Below are positions 7,602 through 14,527 of a stretch of DNA of 18,129 bases, piece by piece (the first letter of the stretch is position 1; every line of letters starts with the position of its first letter). The notes under the pieces are model-generated. The model was given only the letters and a program-made list of their open reading frames with translations, ran no database searches and had not been told where the DNA came from. The translations under genes were made by a program, and so were the position numbers. The DNA lies in the NCBI GenBank assembly GCA_946478975.1, contig CAMLEO010000128.1:1-18129 (forward strand), written 5' to 3'. The stretch is from an uncultured Steroidobacter sp. Its GTDB lineage: Bacteria; Pseudomonadota; Gammaproteobacteria; Steroidobacterales; Steroidobacteraceae.

Positions 7602-9791
7602 ATGTTTGCTCGCGCCACGGATTGTCTGCGCCTTCTGGTAGTTGGGTTGTTGTTGATCGGGGCCTCCGCCGGGGCCGGGCCCCTGGTACTAGAAGAATCG
7701 GCGCGGCTGGTTTCTCCAGACGACGGGTTTACCTTGGACGGCCAGGTTGCCGTGGAAGGCGACTTCATCATTGCCATCGGCTCGCGCTTGAACCTGGAGG
7801 GAGGCTACATCCAGCGGCGCGCCTATCTGTTCCGGCGTAACGCCAGCGCTCAGTGGGACTACGTTCGCACGCTGCTCTCAGATCAAGCCAGTCTCATGCT
7901 CGGTCCACCCTCAGTGGCCGTTGCCATGGGCGAAGGAATAGCCGCGATCTCGCATGCCAACGCCGGCGGTTACGCGTCGACGTTGGAGGTCTTCGAGCGC
8001 TCGGGCGCCGATTACGTGGAAGTTCCGGCCATCGGGACGCCGGACGCCACCGACGTGGAGATCTCTGACGGCACCATCCTGGCGAGCACCGGCAGTTGCA
8101 GCTGGGATGCGGAAACATTTCGACGCAATACCGCCGGCACCTGGGTCAAGGTCGGCAGCGTTGCAGGCATCTTTCGCGGTTGTGACGACGAGTTCGAAGG
8201 CGGCGATGTCGCCCTCTCGGGTGGCCTGTTGCTGGTCGGCAATCCGCAGAGCGACGACGTGAATGCGTTTCCGCCGCAGGCACAGCTATATATGGGAGTT
8301 GAGGGAACGCCGCCGAAGCAGGTGCTGCTGCATCCGAACGGCTCACTCGAATTTGCCGACCGTGTCGCGTTGGAAGGCCATGTCGCGGTCATCAGTGCCT
8401 CACCAACCAGCGGCGACTATGTCTTCGCTCGCAGCGAAACTTCGTTCGATTGGAATTACGAGAACATCCTGCGCCCCGACGATGCTTTCGCGGCCGGCCC
8501 CGCTACTTATCTGGAATTGGAAGGAGGGCGGCTGTTACGGCCTCGCGCACAGGATGACGGTGCAGTGGGCATATTCCGGCGCGTCTCGCCTTACGAATGG
8601 CAGTATCCCGCCAAGCTGGTGCCGTCTGTCGGGCGGCTTTCGGGCCGAAGCGCGGACAGCAGCGGCAATCGCGTCGTCGCAGGAGGCGAGAACGCGGTTT
8701 ATGTTTGGGACCTGCCCACCAGTTTCAACCAGCCAGCGCTGCTCCAGGAAGATTTTCAGCAGGGCAATGGCTCCAATTGGCTGCCGCAGCCGGGCAGCGA
8801 TTTCGCGGTCGTCGCAGGCACCGACAGCCTGGTGTATCGGCAGCGCAGTCTCACCGGCAATGCCACCGCGCTGCTGAATTCGCAGGCCTCCGCCAATCAA
8901 TCGATCCAGGCCGACATCACACCGATCGAGTTTCAGGCCGCCGACCGCTGGCTGGGGCTCGCGGTTCGTTACGTCGATGCCAACAACTATTACTACGTGA
9001 CCTTGCGCCAATCCAACGTCCTGCAGCTGCGCCGGCTGGTGAACGGTGCGTTTGTGACATTGGCGTCGGCGCCGCTCACCGTGACACCCGGGCGGACTCA
9101 TAACGTTCGTCTGGAAGCGATCGGCGCGACCCTGCGCGTCTACGTCGATGGCGTGCCGATGTTACGAGCGCGGGATCAGAGTCACGCCCAGGGCAGGGTG
9201 GCACTCATGGCCTATCGCACGCGTGCCGACTACGACAACGTCATTGTCAGCCCCAATCTGCGAACCACTTTGCTGAGCGACGACTTCGAGCACGCGAATA
9301 CGTGGTGGACTACGCAGGGCAACGGGCAGTGGAGCGTCGTGACCGACGGAACGTCACACGTTTATCAGCAGTCTTCGCTGAGCGAAGGAACGCACGCCTT
9401 CACCGGCGTGTCGACCACCACCGATCAAATCATCCATGCCCGGGCTAAAGCGACGGCGTTCGGTGCCGGCGCGGGTCGCTGGTTCGGGCTGATGGCTCGT
9501 TACCAGGATGCCAGCAACTACTATTACATCACCTTGCGCAACGACAACACGGTGTCGCTGCGCAAATTGGTGAACGGTGCGATCGTCGTGCTCGACACGG
9601 CACCGCTGACTATTACTGCGAACACCTGGTACGACCTGCGCTTCGAAGCGATAGGTAACAAACTGCGCGCAGCTGTGAACGGCCGGACGCTGCTCGAAGC
9701 GACCGACGACGATTACGTCAGCGGCTCGTACGGAATTGCGATGTATAAGGCCGCGACTCGCGTCGACAACTTCTACGTCGTGCAGCCCTGA
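7602..9791 (+). CDS. Exported protein: ~7 propeller-like repeats plus two jelly-roll-like domains
   Basis: A 729-residue protein I do not recognise as a named gene. Residues 1-26 form a signal peptide (hydrophobic LLVVGLLLIGASA). From about 49 to 370 a pattern of the type V-A-(L/V)-x-G-(D/G), hydrophobic strand, then Y-x-F-x-R and Trp recurs. Blade starts are near 49, 105, 152, 203, 255, 304 and 351, a spacing of 47-56, suggesting a seven-bladed FG-GAP-like beta-propeller. Residues 378-552 and 556-729 are two homologous domains sharing NYYY(V/I)TLR, R(R/K)LVNGA, APLT(V/I)T and R(L/F)EAIG. These fit the concanavalin/LamG or DUF1080-like jelly-roll class that binds glycans. No catalytic motif or sorting anchor was seen. 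A secreted or surface binding/adhesion role is inference. A GGGGGAAG ribosome site precedes the ATG. It follows the GST by 84 bases and abuts the LysR gene tail to tail. Confidence 0.85.
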   Translation: MFARATDCLRLLVVGLLLIGASAGAGPLVLEESARLVSPDDGFTLDGQVAVEGDFIIAIGSRLNLEGGYIQRRAYLFRRNASAQWDYVRTLLSDQASLMLGPPSVAVAMGEGIAAISHANAGGYASTLEVFERSGADYVEVPAIGTPDATDVEISDGTILASTGSCSWDAETFRRNTAGTWVKVGSVAGIFRGCDDEFEGGDVALSGGLLLVGNPQSDDVNAFPPQAQLYMGVEGTPPKQVLLHPNGSLEFADRVALEGHVAVISASPTSGDYVFARSETSFDWNYENILRPDDAFAAGPATYLELEGGRLLRPRAQDDGAVGIFRRVSPYEWQYPAKLVPSVGRLSGRSADSSGNRVVAGGENAVYVWDLPTSFNQPALLQEDFQQGNGSNWLPQPGSDFAVVAGTDSLVYRQRSLTGNATALLNSQASANQSIQADITPIEFQAADRWLGLAVRYVDANNYYYVTLRQSNVLQLRRLVNGAFVTLASAPLTVTPGRTHNVRLEAIGATLRVYVDGVPMLRARDQSHAQGRVALMAYRTRADYDNVIVSPNLRTTLLSDDFEHANTWWTTQGNGQWSVVTDGTSHVYQQSSLSEGTHAFTGVSTTTDQIIHARAKATAFGAGAGRWFGLMARYQDASNYYYITLRNDNTVSLRKLVNGAIVVLDTAPLTITANTWYDLRFEAIGNKLRAAVNGRTLLEATDDDYVSGSYGIAMYKAATRVDNFYVVQP
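8733..9257 (+). repeat. First copy of the intragenic C-terminal domain repeat
   Basis: Encodes residues 378-552 of the exported protein. It shares the ordered motifs EDF, VYRQ, NYYYVTLR, LRRLVNGA, APLTVT, RLEAIG and DN(V/F)xV with the second copy. Confidence 0.75.
9267..9788 (+). repeat. Second copy of the intragenic C-terminal domain repeat
   Basis: Encodes residues 556-729. It has the same motif order as the first copy, separated from it by a linker of about 3 residues. Similarity is visible at DNA level around the NYYY and TLR codons, consistent with an internal duplication. Confidence 0.75.
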
Positions 9792-9798
9792 TCAGGGC
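9785..9798. terminator. 14-base perfect palindrome holding both stop codons of convergent genes
   Basis: GCCCTGATCAGGGC contains the TGA of the plus-strand exported protein (9789-9791) and, directly abutting on the other strand, the TGA of the LysR gene (9794-9792). A second palindrome, GGCGGCGCCGCC (9796-9807), overlaps it. The convergent genes have zero spacer. A terminator role is only a suggestion, because there is no U-run. Confidence 0.3.
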
Positions 9799-10775
9799 GG
9801 CGCCGCCGCGGCCATTCGCGCCGGACGAGGTGCAGGAGCATCCGTTCCGGGGCTGGCCAGCGGCGGGCGTTCCGGCGTGGCTTGCGGGAACAAGCCCGAA
9901 ACGAACTCGATGAACGCACGAATCTTCGCCGTCGGCTGGCGGTGCTGGGGATAGACCACGGAAATCGGCCAGTACGCGCCGTCATTCCAATCTTCCAGCA
10001 CTGGCTGCAGCAGGCCGGCGGCGATCTGCGCCTCGGCCGTGAAATTCAGCGCCCGTACGAATCCGGCACCGCTGATTGCAGCCACCACCGCCGACTCCGG
10101 ATCGCTGAAGGACAGCGGCGCGGCCGGAATGATCGTGTGCTCCTCGCTGCCCTTTTTGAACACCCATTCGCGGATCTGATTGCTGCCCGGCCGGAACATG
10201 GCGATACATTGCTCGGGCCGCAGGTCCGCCGGGGTCTTCGGCGGCCCGCCCATGCGCTCGATGTATTCCGGCGAGGCGCAGGTCACGCCGCGCAAATTAC
10301 CAACCCGGCGCGCGATCAGGCTGGAATCGCTGAGCGTTCCGACACGCAGAGCGGCGTCGATACCTTCCTGCACCAGGTCGATCACGCGGTCGTTCATGCT
10401 CATCTGCACGATGAGCTCGGGGTTCTGTTCAATGAACCGCGGCAGGGCCGGCACGATCAGCAGGCGGCCCAGCGAAATGGGTACGTCAACCCGCAGTTTT
10501 CCACGGGGAACTCCGCGAGACTCGGAGACTTCATTCTCTGCATGATCCAGCTGCGCGAGCGCTTCACGGCAGCGTTCGTAGAAGCCGGTGCCCAAATCGG
10601 TCAGGCTCAGCGAACGTGTCGTGCGGTTGAGTAGGCGCGCCCCTAGGCGTTCCTCCAGGCGGCTCACCGCCTTGCTAATCGCCGAGGGGGACATACCTAG
10701 CGTTTGCGCGGCGGCTACGAAGCTGTGGGCTTCGACGACACGCACGAAGGCTACGATGTCACTGAAGTTATTCAT
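9792..10775 (-). CDS. LysR-family transcriptional regulator
   Basis: A 327-residue regulator. The N-terminal winged helix-turn-helix (residues about 1-62) reads FVRVVEAHSFVAAAQTLGMSPSAISKAVSRLEERLGARLLNRTTRSLSLTDLG, shown here as the diagnostic LysR DNA-binding pattern (positions about 10-62). A linker helix and a LysR substrate-binding domain (about 90-300) follow, with GKLRVDVPISLGR and LRVGTLSDSSLIARRVG typical of the CrgA/DsdC-like subgroup. The last ~25 residues are an Ala/Pro-rich tail beyond the usual ~300-residue length. The ATG at 10775 has GGGAAAG about 10 bases upstream. It is divergent from the NmrA-like gene, the classical arrangement for LysR control of its neighbour. The inducer is unknown, and a link to the efflux operon is possible but not shown. 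Confidence 0.95.
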   Translation of the reverse strand: MNNFSDIVAFVRVVEAHSFVAAAQTLGMSPSAISKAVSRLEERLGARLLNRTTRSLSLTDLGTGFYERCREALAQLDHAENEVSESRGVPRGKLRVDVPISLGRLLIVPALPRFIEQNPELIVQMSMNDRVIDLVQEGIDAALRVGTLSDSSLIARRVGNLRGVTCASPEYIERMGGPPKTPADLRPEQCIAMFRPGSNQIREWVFKKGSEEHTIIPAAPLSFSDPESAVVAAISGAGFVRALNFTAEAQIAAGLLQPVLEDWNDGAYWPISVVYPQHRQPTAKIRAFIEFVSGLFPQATPERPPLASPGTDAPAPRPARMAAAAPP

Positions 10776-10796
10776 TCAATGCATTCTTTCCCTGCA

Positions 10797-10812
10797 GTCA
10801 CGGAACCGTGAC
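10797..10812. promoter_or_regulatory. Operator-like palindrome in the lysR leader
   Basis: GTCACGGAACCGTGAC has perfect 7-base arms with a 2-base centre, 22 bases before the LysR start codon. It lies just downstream of a TACAAT -10-like element, the place expected for an autorepression operator. The arms do not form the usual T-N11-A LysR box (here T-N12-A), so the binding protein is open. Confidence 0.5.
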
Positions 10813-10821
10813 ATGGCCGGC

Positions 10822-10827
10822 ATTGTA
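10822..10827 (-). promoter_or_regulatory. Candidate -10 element (TACAAT) of the lysR gene
   Basis: TACAAT on the minus strand matches the -10 consensus at five of six positions. No good -35 lies 16-18 bases upstream. The implied transcript start near 10815 falls right beside the GTCACGG palindrome. Confidence 0.35.
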
Positions 10828-10876
10828 GGCTCCGAATTGATGACCACGCAGCACGAAGTTTTTGCTGGCGCGGTGG

Positions 10877-10905
10877 TTTACCGCAATCCGAAGCTTGCTT
10901 AATGT
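10877..10905 (+). promoter_or_regulatory. Candidate promoter of the NmrA-like gene
   Basis: TTTACC, a 17-base spacer and TAATGT lie 53-81 bases upstream of the ATG at 10958. The weak match to consensus fits a promoter needing an activator such as the divergent LysR protein. Confidence 0.3.
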
Positions 10906-10957
10906 AGTACCCAATTTCGCAACCCTTGATCAGCAGTCGCAACCGGGGGAATAAACG

Positions 10958-11833
10958 ATGTTTCTGGTGACGGATGTAACGGGGCATGTCGGCCGAGCCG
11001 TGCTCGCCGAGCTAGCCAATCAACCCGTGGCCGTCCGAGCCTTGCTGCCGGAGGCCGTGGACCTACCGATCAAGGCGCCAAACATCGAGGCGGTACGCCC
11101 CGATCCCGAAGACCCCGCCAGTTTGCAGCGCGCAGTCGAGGGTGTCGAGGCAGTCTTCCTGGCCTCCCAATTTTCCCCACACATCGCCGAAGCGCATTTG
11201 AAGATTGCCAACGCCGCCAAGAGCGCGGGCGTGAAACGCTTCGTACAGCTCTCCACTGTCGGCGCGAACCCACAGATGTGTTGTGCACGCATGCTTCGCT
11301 GGCTCGGCCAGGCCGAAACCGGCGTGGCCGCATGTCCGGACGTGCAGCTCACTCGCCTGCGGCCGTCGTACATGCTGCAAATGTTGTTTGAATTCGCGCC
11401 CACGATCGCTCAGCAGGGATTGATCGCCGGCCCGTTCCGCTCGACGCAGTGGAGCTGGGTCGATGCCCGCGACGTGGCCTCGGTGGCGGTGGCAGCTTTG
11501 AAGGATCCATCGCATGCGGGGCGCATCTACACGGTGACGGGTACGGAGAGCCTGAGCTTTCCGCAAATCGCTGACAGGCTCAGTCATATTCTCGGCAAGC
11601 CGGTGCGTTATCACGACATCACGGCGAATGAAGCGCGCGGCTGGCTGCAAGGCAAGGGCCTGTCGCCGGTGATGATCGAAGCAAAGCTGGAATTGTGGGA
11701 CGCGTGCGCGTCCAACATGCTGAACGTGGCACCCAACTCGGTGGTGCAGGATGTGACGGGGCGCCCGCCCCGTACGCTGGAAGATTTCATCCACGACTAC
11801 AAAGGCAGATTTCTCTCCGCCTCGGCAGCGTGA
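10958..11833 (+). CDS. NmrA-like / atypical SDR NAD(P)-binding protein
   Basis: A 291-residue Rossmann-fold protein. The nucleotide loop is at the extreme N-terminus, MFLVTDVTGHVGRAVL, a GxTGxxG variant in which the first glycine is Asp6. Other family signs are AVEGVEAVFLAS after strand 4, AAKSAGVKRFVQLSTVGA (SDR strand-5 region) and the C-terminal SFPQIADRLSHILGKPVRYHDIT, characteristic of NmrA/QOR2-like proteins. The SDR Tyr-x3-Lys catalytic pair is not evident, so it may be a redox sensor or a weak quinone/NADPH oxidoreductase. A GGGGGA ribosome site precedes the ATG. It is divergent from lysR and convergent with spoVR, whose stop is 15 bases away. LysR control of this gene is likely by arrangement. 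Confidence 0.88.
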   Translation: MFLVTDVTGHVGRAVLAELANQPVAVRALLPEAVDLPIKAPNIEAVRPDPEDPASLQRAVEGVEAVFLASQFSPHIAEAHLKIANAAKSAGVKRFVQLSTVGANPQMCCARMLRWLGQAETGVAACPDVQLTRLRPSYMLQMLFEFAPTIAQQGLIAGPFRSTQWSWVDARDVASVAVAALKDPSHAGRIYTVTGTESLSFPQIADRLSHILGKPVRYHDITANEARGWLQGKGLSPVMIEAKLELWDACASNMLNVAPNSVVQDVTGRPPRTLEDFIHDYKGRFLSASAA

Positions 11834-11848
11834 GCGTTGGCGCTATCG

Positions 11849-13270
11849 TCAGCGATTGAAGCTGGGCGTGAGCCCCGGCGAGACGGAGATTTCCACGGAG
11901 CGATGATCGTTGTCGACCGTCACCAATGTGACCGGTCGGCGCCAGACGCGCGCGACGTATTCGAGCACCCGGCGAGCGCGCTCGGGATCGAGGCCGCGGC
12001 CGTCGGTGACATGGTCGTGCACCAGCTCCAGCTTGCCATCCAAATGAACCTTTGATGCACTCACGCGCGGCGCGCCGAAGCCGTACTTCGGTGCCAGCAG
12101 CGCTTCGTGAAGCGCGGACAGATCCATTTCCTGCACCGTCAACGTTCCCGTCGCCGGGCCTTTGAAGCGGAACAGCTTCAACTCGGTCGCGAGATCGTGC
12201 GTGAGATGGTTGCGCACGAATGAGAAATCGTCGTCCTCCGACATGATCCGCCGCGCCGCTTCCAGGCCCTGAGCTTCGACGATCTTTTCCCAGATCGAAA
12301 AGCCGAGGTGATACGGGTTGGTCGCCAGCGCGACGTTCTCACCCGTGGCCGTCGGGCGTACTACATCCGAGTGACATTTGATCGCATCGACGTACGCCGA
12401 CGCAGGCAGGAAGTCGGCTTCTCTCAGCAAGCGCGCGTGCCAATAGGAAGCCCAGCCTTCGTTCATGATCTGACATGCGAAGACGGGATAGAAATAAAAC
12501 GACTCTTCGCGGACCGCGAGGAAGATGTCCCGCTCCCAGGGCTCCATCTCGGGCGCGTACTGCGCGATGAACCATAGCAGGTCACTTTCGGGATGCGGCG
12601 GAATCGGCGCCTTCTTGGCCGGGCCTGTGGGCTGCGGCCGCGCCGTGTCCGGGCCCAGGGAGGCGAAACGTTTTGCGAAGTCGCCGTCCACAGCGACCGG
12701 CGGTGCTCGCTCAGCCACGGTCTCCGGATAACGCGGCCGGCGCAGGCCTTGATCGATATCGACGTGCTGTTCCAACGACAGCGCTGCGTCGAGCACGAGC
12801 TCCACGCGTTCGAGGCCAGGTTCTTGAATCGCCATCGCGATCTGGCGTGCATGCGCCGCGGCCTGTTCGACGATGTGCTCGCCAACCTGGTCCTGGCTGC
12901 GTCGAAACAGCATGTTGTTGGTCGAGAAGTCGGCGTGACCGAGCACGTGCGCCGTCACCAACACATTTTCTGCAGCGCTGTTGCTCTTCGCCAGGTACGC
13001 GCGGCCGGGATTACCCGGAACCACCACCTCCAACAGGCGCGACAGGCCCATGCGGTGCTGGATCAGCTGATAAATGTAACGAACGCCGAACGACCAGTGC
13101 GGCATGCGCACCGGCAGACCGTAGATCGCAATCTCGGTCATGAAGCTTTCGGGCACCACCTCGAACTCGACCGGGTGGTACTTCAGCCCCTGCGTCCGCG
13201 CCAGCTGCTCGATGCGCGAGATGTGGGACTGCCAGTCCTCCGTGTGCATTGGCGGTTGTGAGGTTGGCAT
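11849..13270 (-). CDS. spoVR: SpoVR family protein (YcgB homologue)
   Basis: About 473 residues, near the ~470-510 usual for SpoVR/YcgB. Family signatures are HWSFGVRYIYQLIQHRMGLSRLLEVVVPGNPGRAYL, seen here in pieces: MPHWSFG, GLSRLLEVV and PGNPGRAYL. Further signs are VTAHVLGHADFSTNN, EGWASYWHARLL (the conserved His/Glu-rich segment) and NPYHLGFSIWEKI. Conserved His residues suggest metal or nucleotide chemistry, but the biochemical role is not established; in Bacillus it affects spore cortex and in enterobacteria it is a stress gene. The ATG at 13270 overlaps the yeaH stop as TGATG, with AAGGTG 5 bases upstream. A GTG one codon earlier is also possible. It is the last gene of the prkA operon and convergent with the NmrA-like gene. 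Confidence 0.95.
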   Translation of the reverse strand: MPTSQPPMHTEDWQSHISRIEQLARTQGLKYHPVEFEVVPESFMTEIAIYGLPVRMPHWSFGVRYIYQLIQHRMGLSRLLEVVVPGNPGRAYLAKSNSAAENVLVTAHVLGHADFSTNNMLFRRSQDQVGEHIVEQAAAHARQIAMAIQEPGLERVELVLDAALSLEQHVDIDQGLRRPRYPETVAERAPPVAVDGDFAKRFASLGPDTARPQPTGPAKKAPIPPHPESDLLWFIAQYAPEMEPWERDIFLAVREESFYFYPVFACQIMNEGWASYWHARLLREADFLPASAYVDAIKCHSDVVRPTATGENVALATNPYHLGFSIWEKIVEAQGLEAARRIMSEDDDFSFVRNHLTHDLATELKLFRFKGPATGTLTVQEMDLSALHEALLAPKYGFGAPRVSASKVHLDGKLELVHDHVTDGRGLDPERARRVLEYVARVWRRPVTLVTVDNDHRSVEISVSPGLTPSFNR

Positions 13271-14460
13271 CACGCACCTTGCGAAGCTTTGGTGAAGAAA
13301 TGCCGCACGGCGTTCCAGATGTCGTCGGTACCGCTGACGCGATACGCGCCGACTCGATCGTCATCGCGCGACAGGTCCACGAACAGGCGGCCGATCTCGC
13401 TGTCAGGCGCGTTGCCGGCGAGCGGTGCCACTTCCAGGAAGCCGGAATAGTTGCAATCGCCCGCGAGGTCTTCGAGTGCCGCCTGCGCCTGCGGCTGATC
13501 GGACGGGAAGTTCTCGCCATCGGAGGCGTAGAACAAATAAACGTTGTACTGGCTCGGGCTGTAACGCTCGTCGATGATCTGGCGCACCTTCTTCAAGCCC
13601 GCCGACGCGACCGTGCCGCCGGTGCCGGTGACTTTGAAGAACTCGTCCTCCTCGAACTCCCACGCTTCGGATGTGTGCGCGACGAATACGAGATCGAGAT
13701 GACGGTACTGGCGCCGCAGGCCTTGAATGGCCCAGAAGAAGAACGTCTTGGAAATCTGGCGCTCGCGCTCGCCCATGCTGCCTGAAACGTCGAGCAGCAG
13801 AATCACGACCGCTTGCATCGCCGGCTGCTCGCGCTTCGCGAGCTGGCGATAGCGCAAGTCATCGTCGGTGAATGAAGGCGACTCGGTGCCCGCCGCTGCC
13901 TGCACGCCGCGACGTTTGATCGATTCTTTCATGGAGCGGCGACGATCGAGACGCGAGCGCGCCCCGCGCCGGTCCCAGCCTTCGCGCGTCCAGTCGTCTT
14001 CTTTGGCGCGCCCGGCCTTGGCTTCGAGATTGGGAAGATTCATTTCTTCCCACAGCCAGTCCACGATGTCGTCGATGCGGAATTCCAGCGTGTACTGCAC
14101 GCCGCCGTCTTCATTGCCGCCCTGGCCGCGTTGATTGTCGCTGTCCTGCTGGGGACGGCCGATGCGATCGCCGGGTTTGGCCTGGCCTTGCCCGACGCCT
14201 TGCTGCTCGTTGGAATTGCGCAGGCGGAAGCGATAGTGCTCCAGCATCTTCACCGGCACGCGCACTGTGCTCGCGCCGCCGGTGAGCACGTCTGCTCCCG
14301 CAACGATCTGCGGCAGGTGCTGGCGCACGGCATCGCGCACCTTCTCATTGTGACGCAACCAGTCTCGTGCCCCGCGCGAGAACAGGTCGTACCAGCCGGC
14401 ATCGCCCGGGCTGCGATTTTCGCCGGAGCTGGACCCCCCGCCCGATGCGTTGTCACTCAT
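13270..14460 (-). CDS. yeaH: YeaH/YhbH family protein (DUF444), von Willebrand A-like domain
   Basis: 396 residues from the ATG at 14460 (MSDNASGGGSSSGENRS). Family signs: RHNEKVRDAVRQHLPQIV near the N-terminus; a disordered Gln/Gly-rich linker with GVGQGQAKPGDRIG; MNLPNLEAK; then a VWA-like domain with an intact MIDAS motif DVSGSMGE (Asp224, Ser226, Ser228) and downstream TGTGGTVASAGLKKV and YASDGENF. The overall form is closer to Bacillus YhbH than to E. coli YeaH. It probably acts as a metal-dependent protein-interaction partner of PrkA; this is inferred from constant co-occurrence. A longer reading from a TTG at 14490 adds ten residues, but no good ribosome site favours it. The stop overlaps the spoVR start. 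Confidence 0.94.
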   Translation of the reverse strand: MSDNASGGGSSSGENRSPGDAGWYDLFSRGARDWLRHNEKVRDAVRQHLPQIVAGADVLTGGASTVRVPVKMLEHYRFRLRNSNEQQGVGQGQAKPGDRIGRPQQDSDNQRGQGGNEDGGVQYTLEFRIDDIVDWLWEEMNLPNLEAKAGRAKEDDWTREGWDRRGARSRLDRRRSMKESIKRRGVQAAAGTESPSFTDDDLRYRQLAKREQPAMQAVVILLLDVSGSMGERERQISKTFFFWAIQGLRRQYRHLDLVFVAHTSEAWEFEEDEFFKVTGTGGTVASAGLKKVRQIIDERYSPSQYNVYLFYASDGENFPSDQPQAQAALEDLAGDCNYSGFLEVAPLAGNAPDSEIGRLFVDLSRDDDRVGAYRVSGTDDIWNAVRHFFTKASQGA

Positions 14461-14495
14461 ATCGCTCGCAGCCCCCGTGCCACACATCAAAGGGT

Positions 14496-14527
14496 CTTGC
14501 TGGCGAGATTACTCCTGTGCCAGCAAG
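14496..14527 (-). promoter_or_regulatory. Hairpin straddling the prkA stop codon
   Basis: Perfect 9-base arms CTTGCTGGC and GCCAGCAAG flank a 14-base loop. The arms span the last codons of prkA and the first bases of the prkA-yeaH gap, with the TAA in the loop. There is no U-run. It may attenuate, or be a processing/stability site setting PrkA relative to YeaH-SpoVR. Confidence 0.45.

Noticed and set aside
11834..11848. Possible bidirectional terminator between the NmrA-like gene and spoVR
   Set aside because: Only a weak 4-pair stem (CGCT/AGCG) reaching into spoVR is visible; not supportable.
12593..13261. A 222-codon plus-strand open frame opposite spoVR
   Set aside because: Shadow of spoVR; no domain or start signal.
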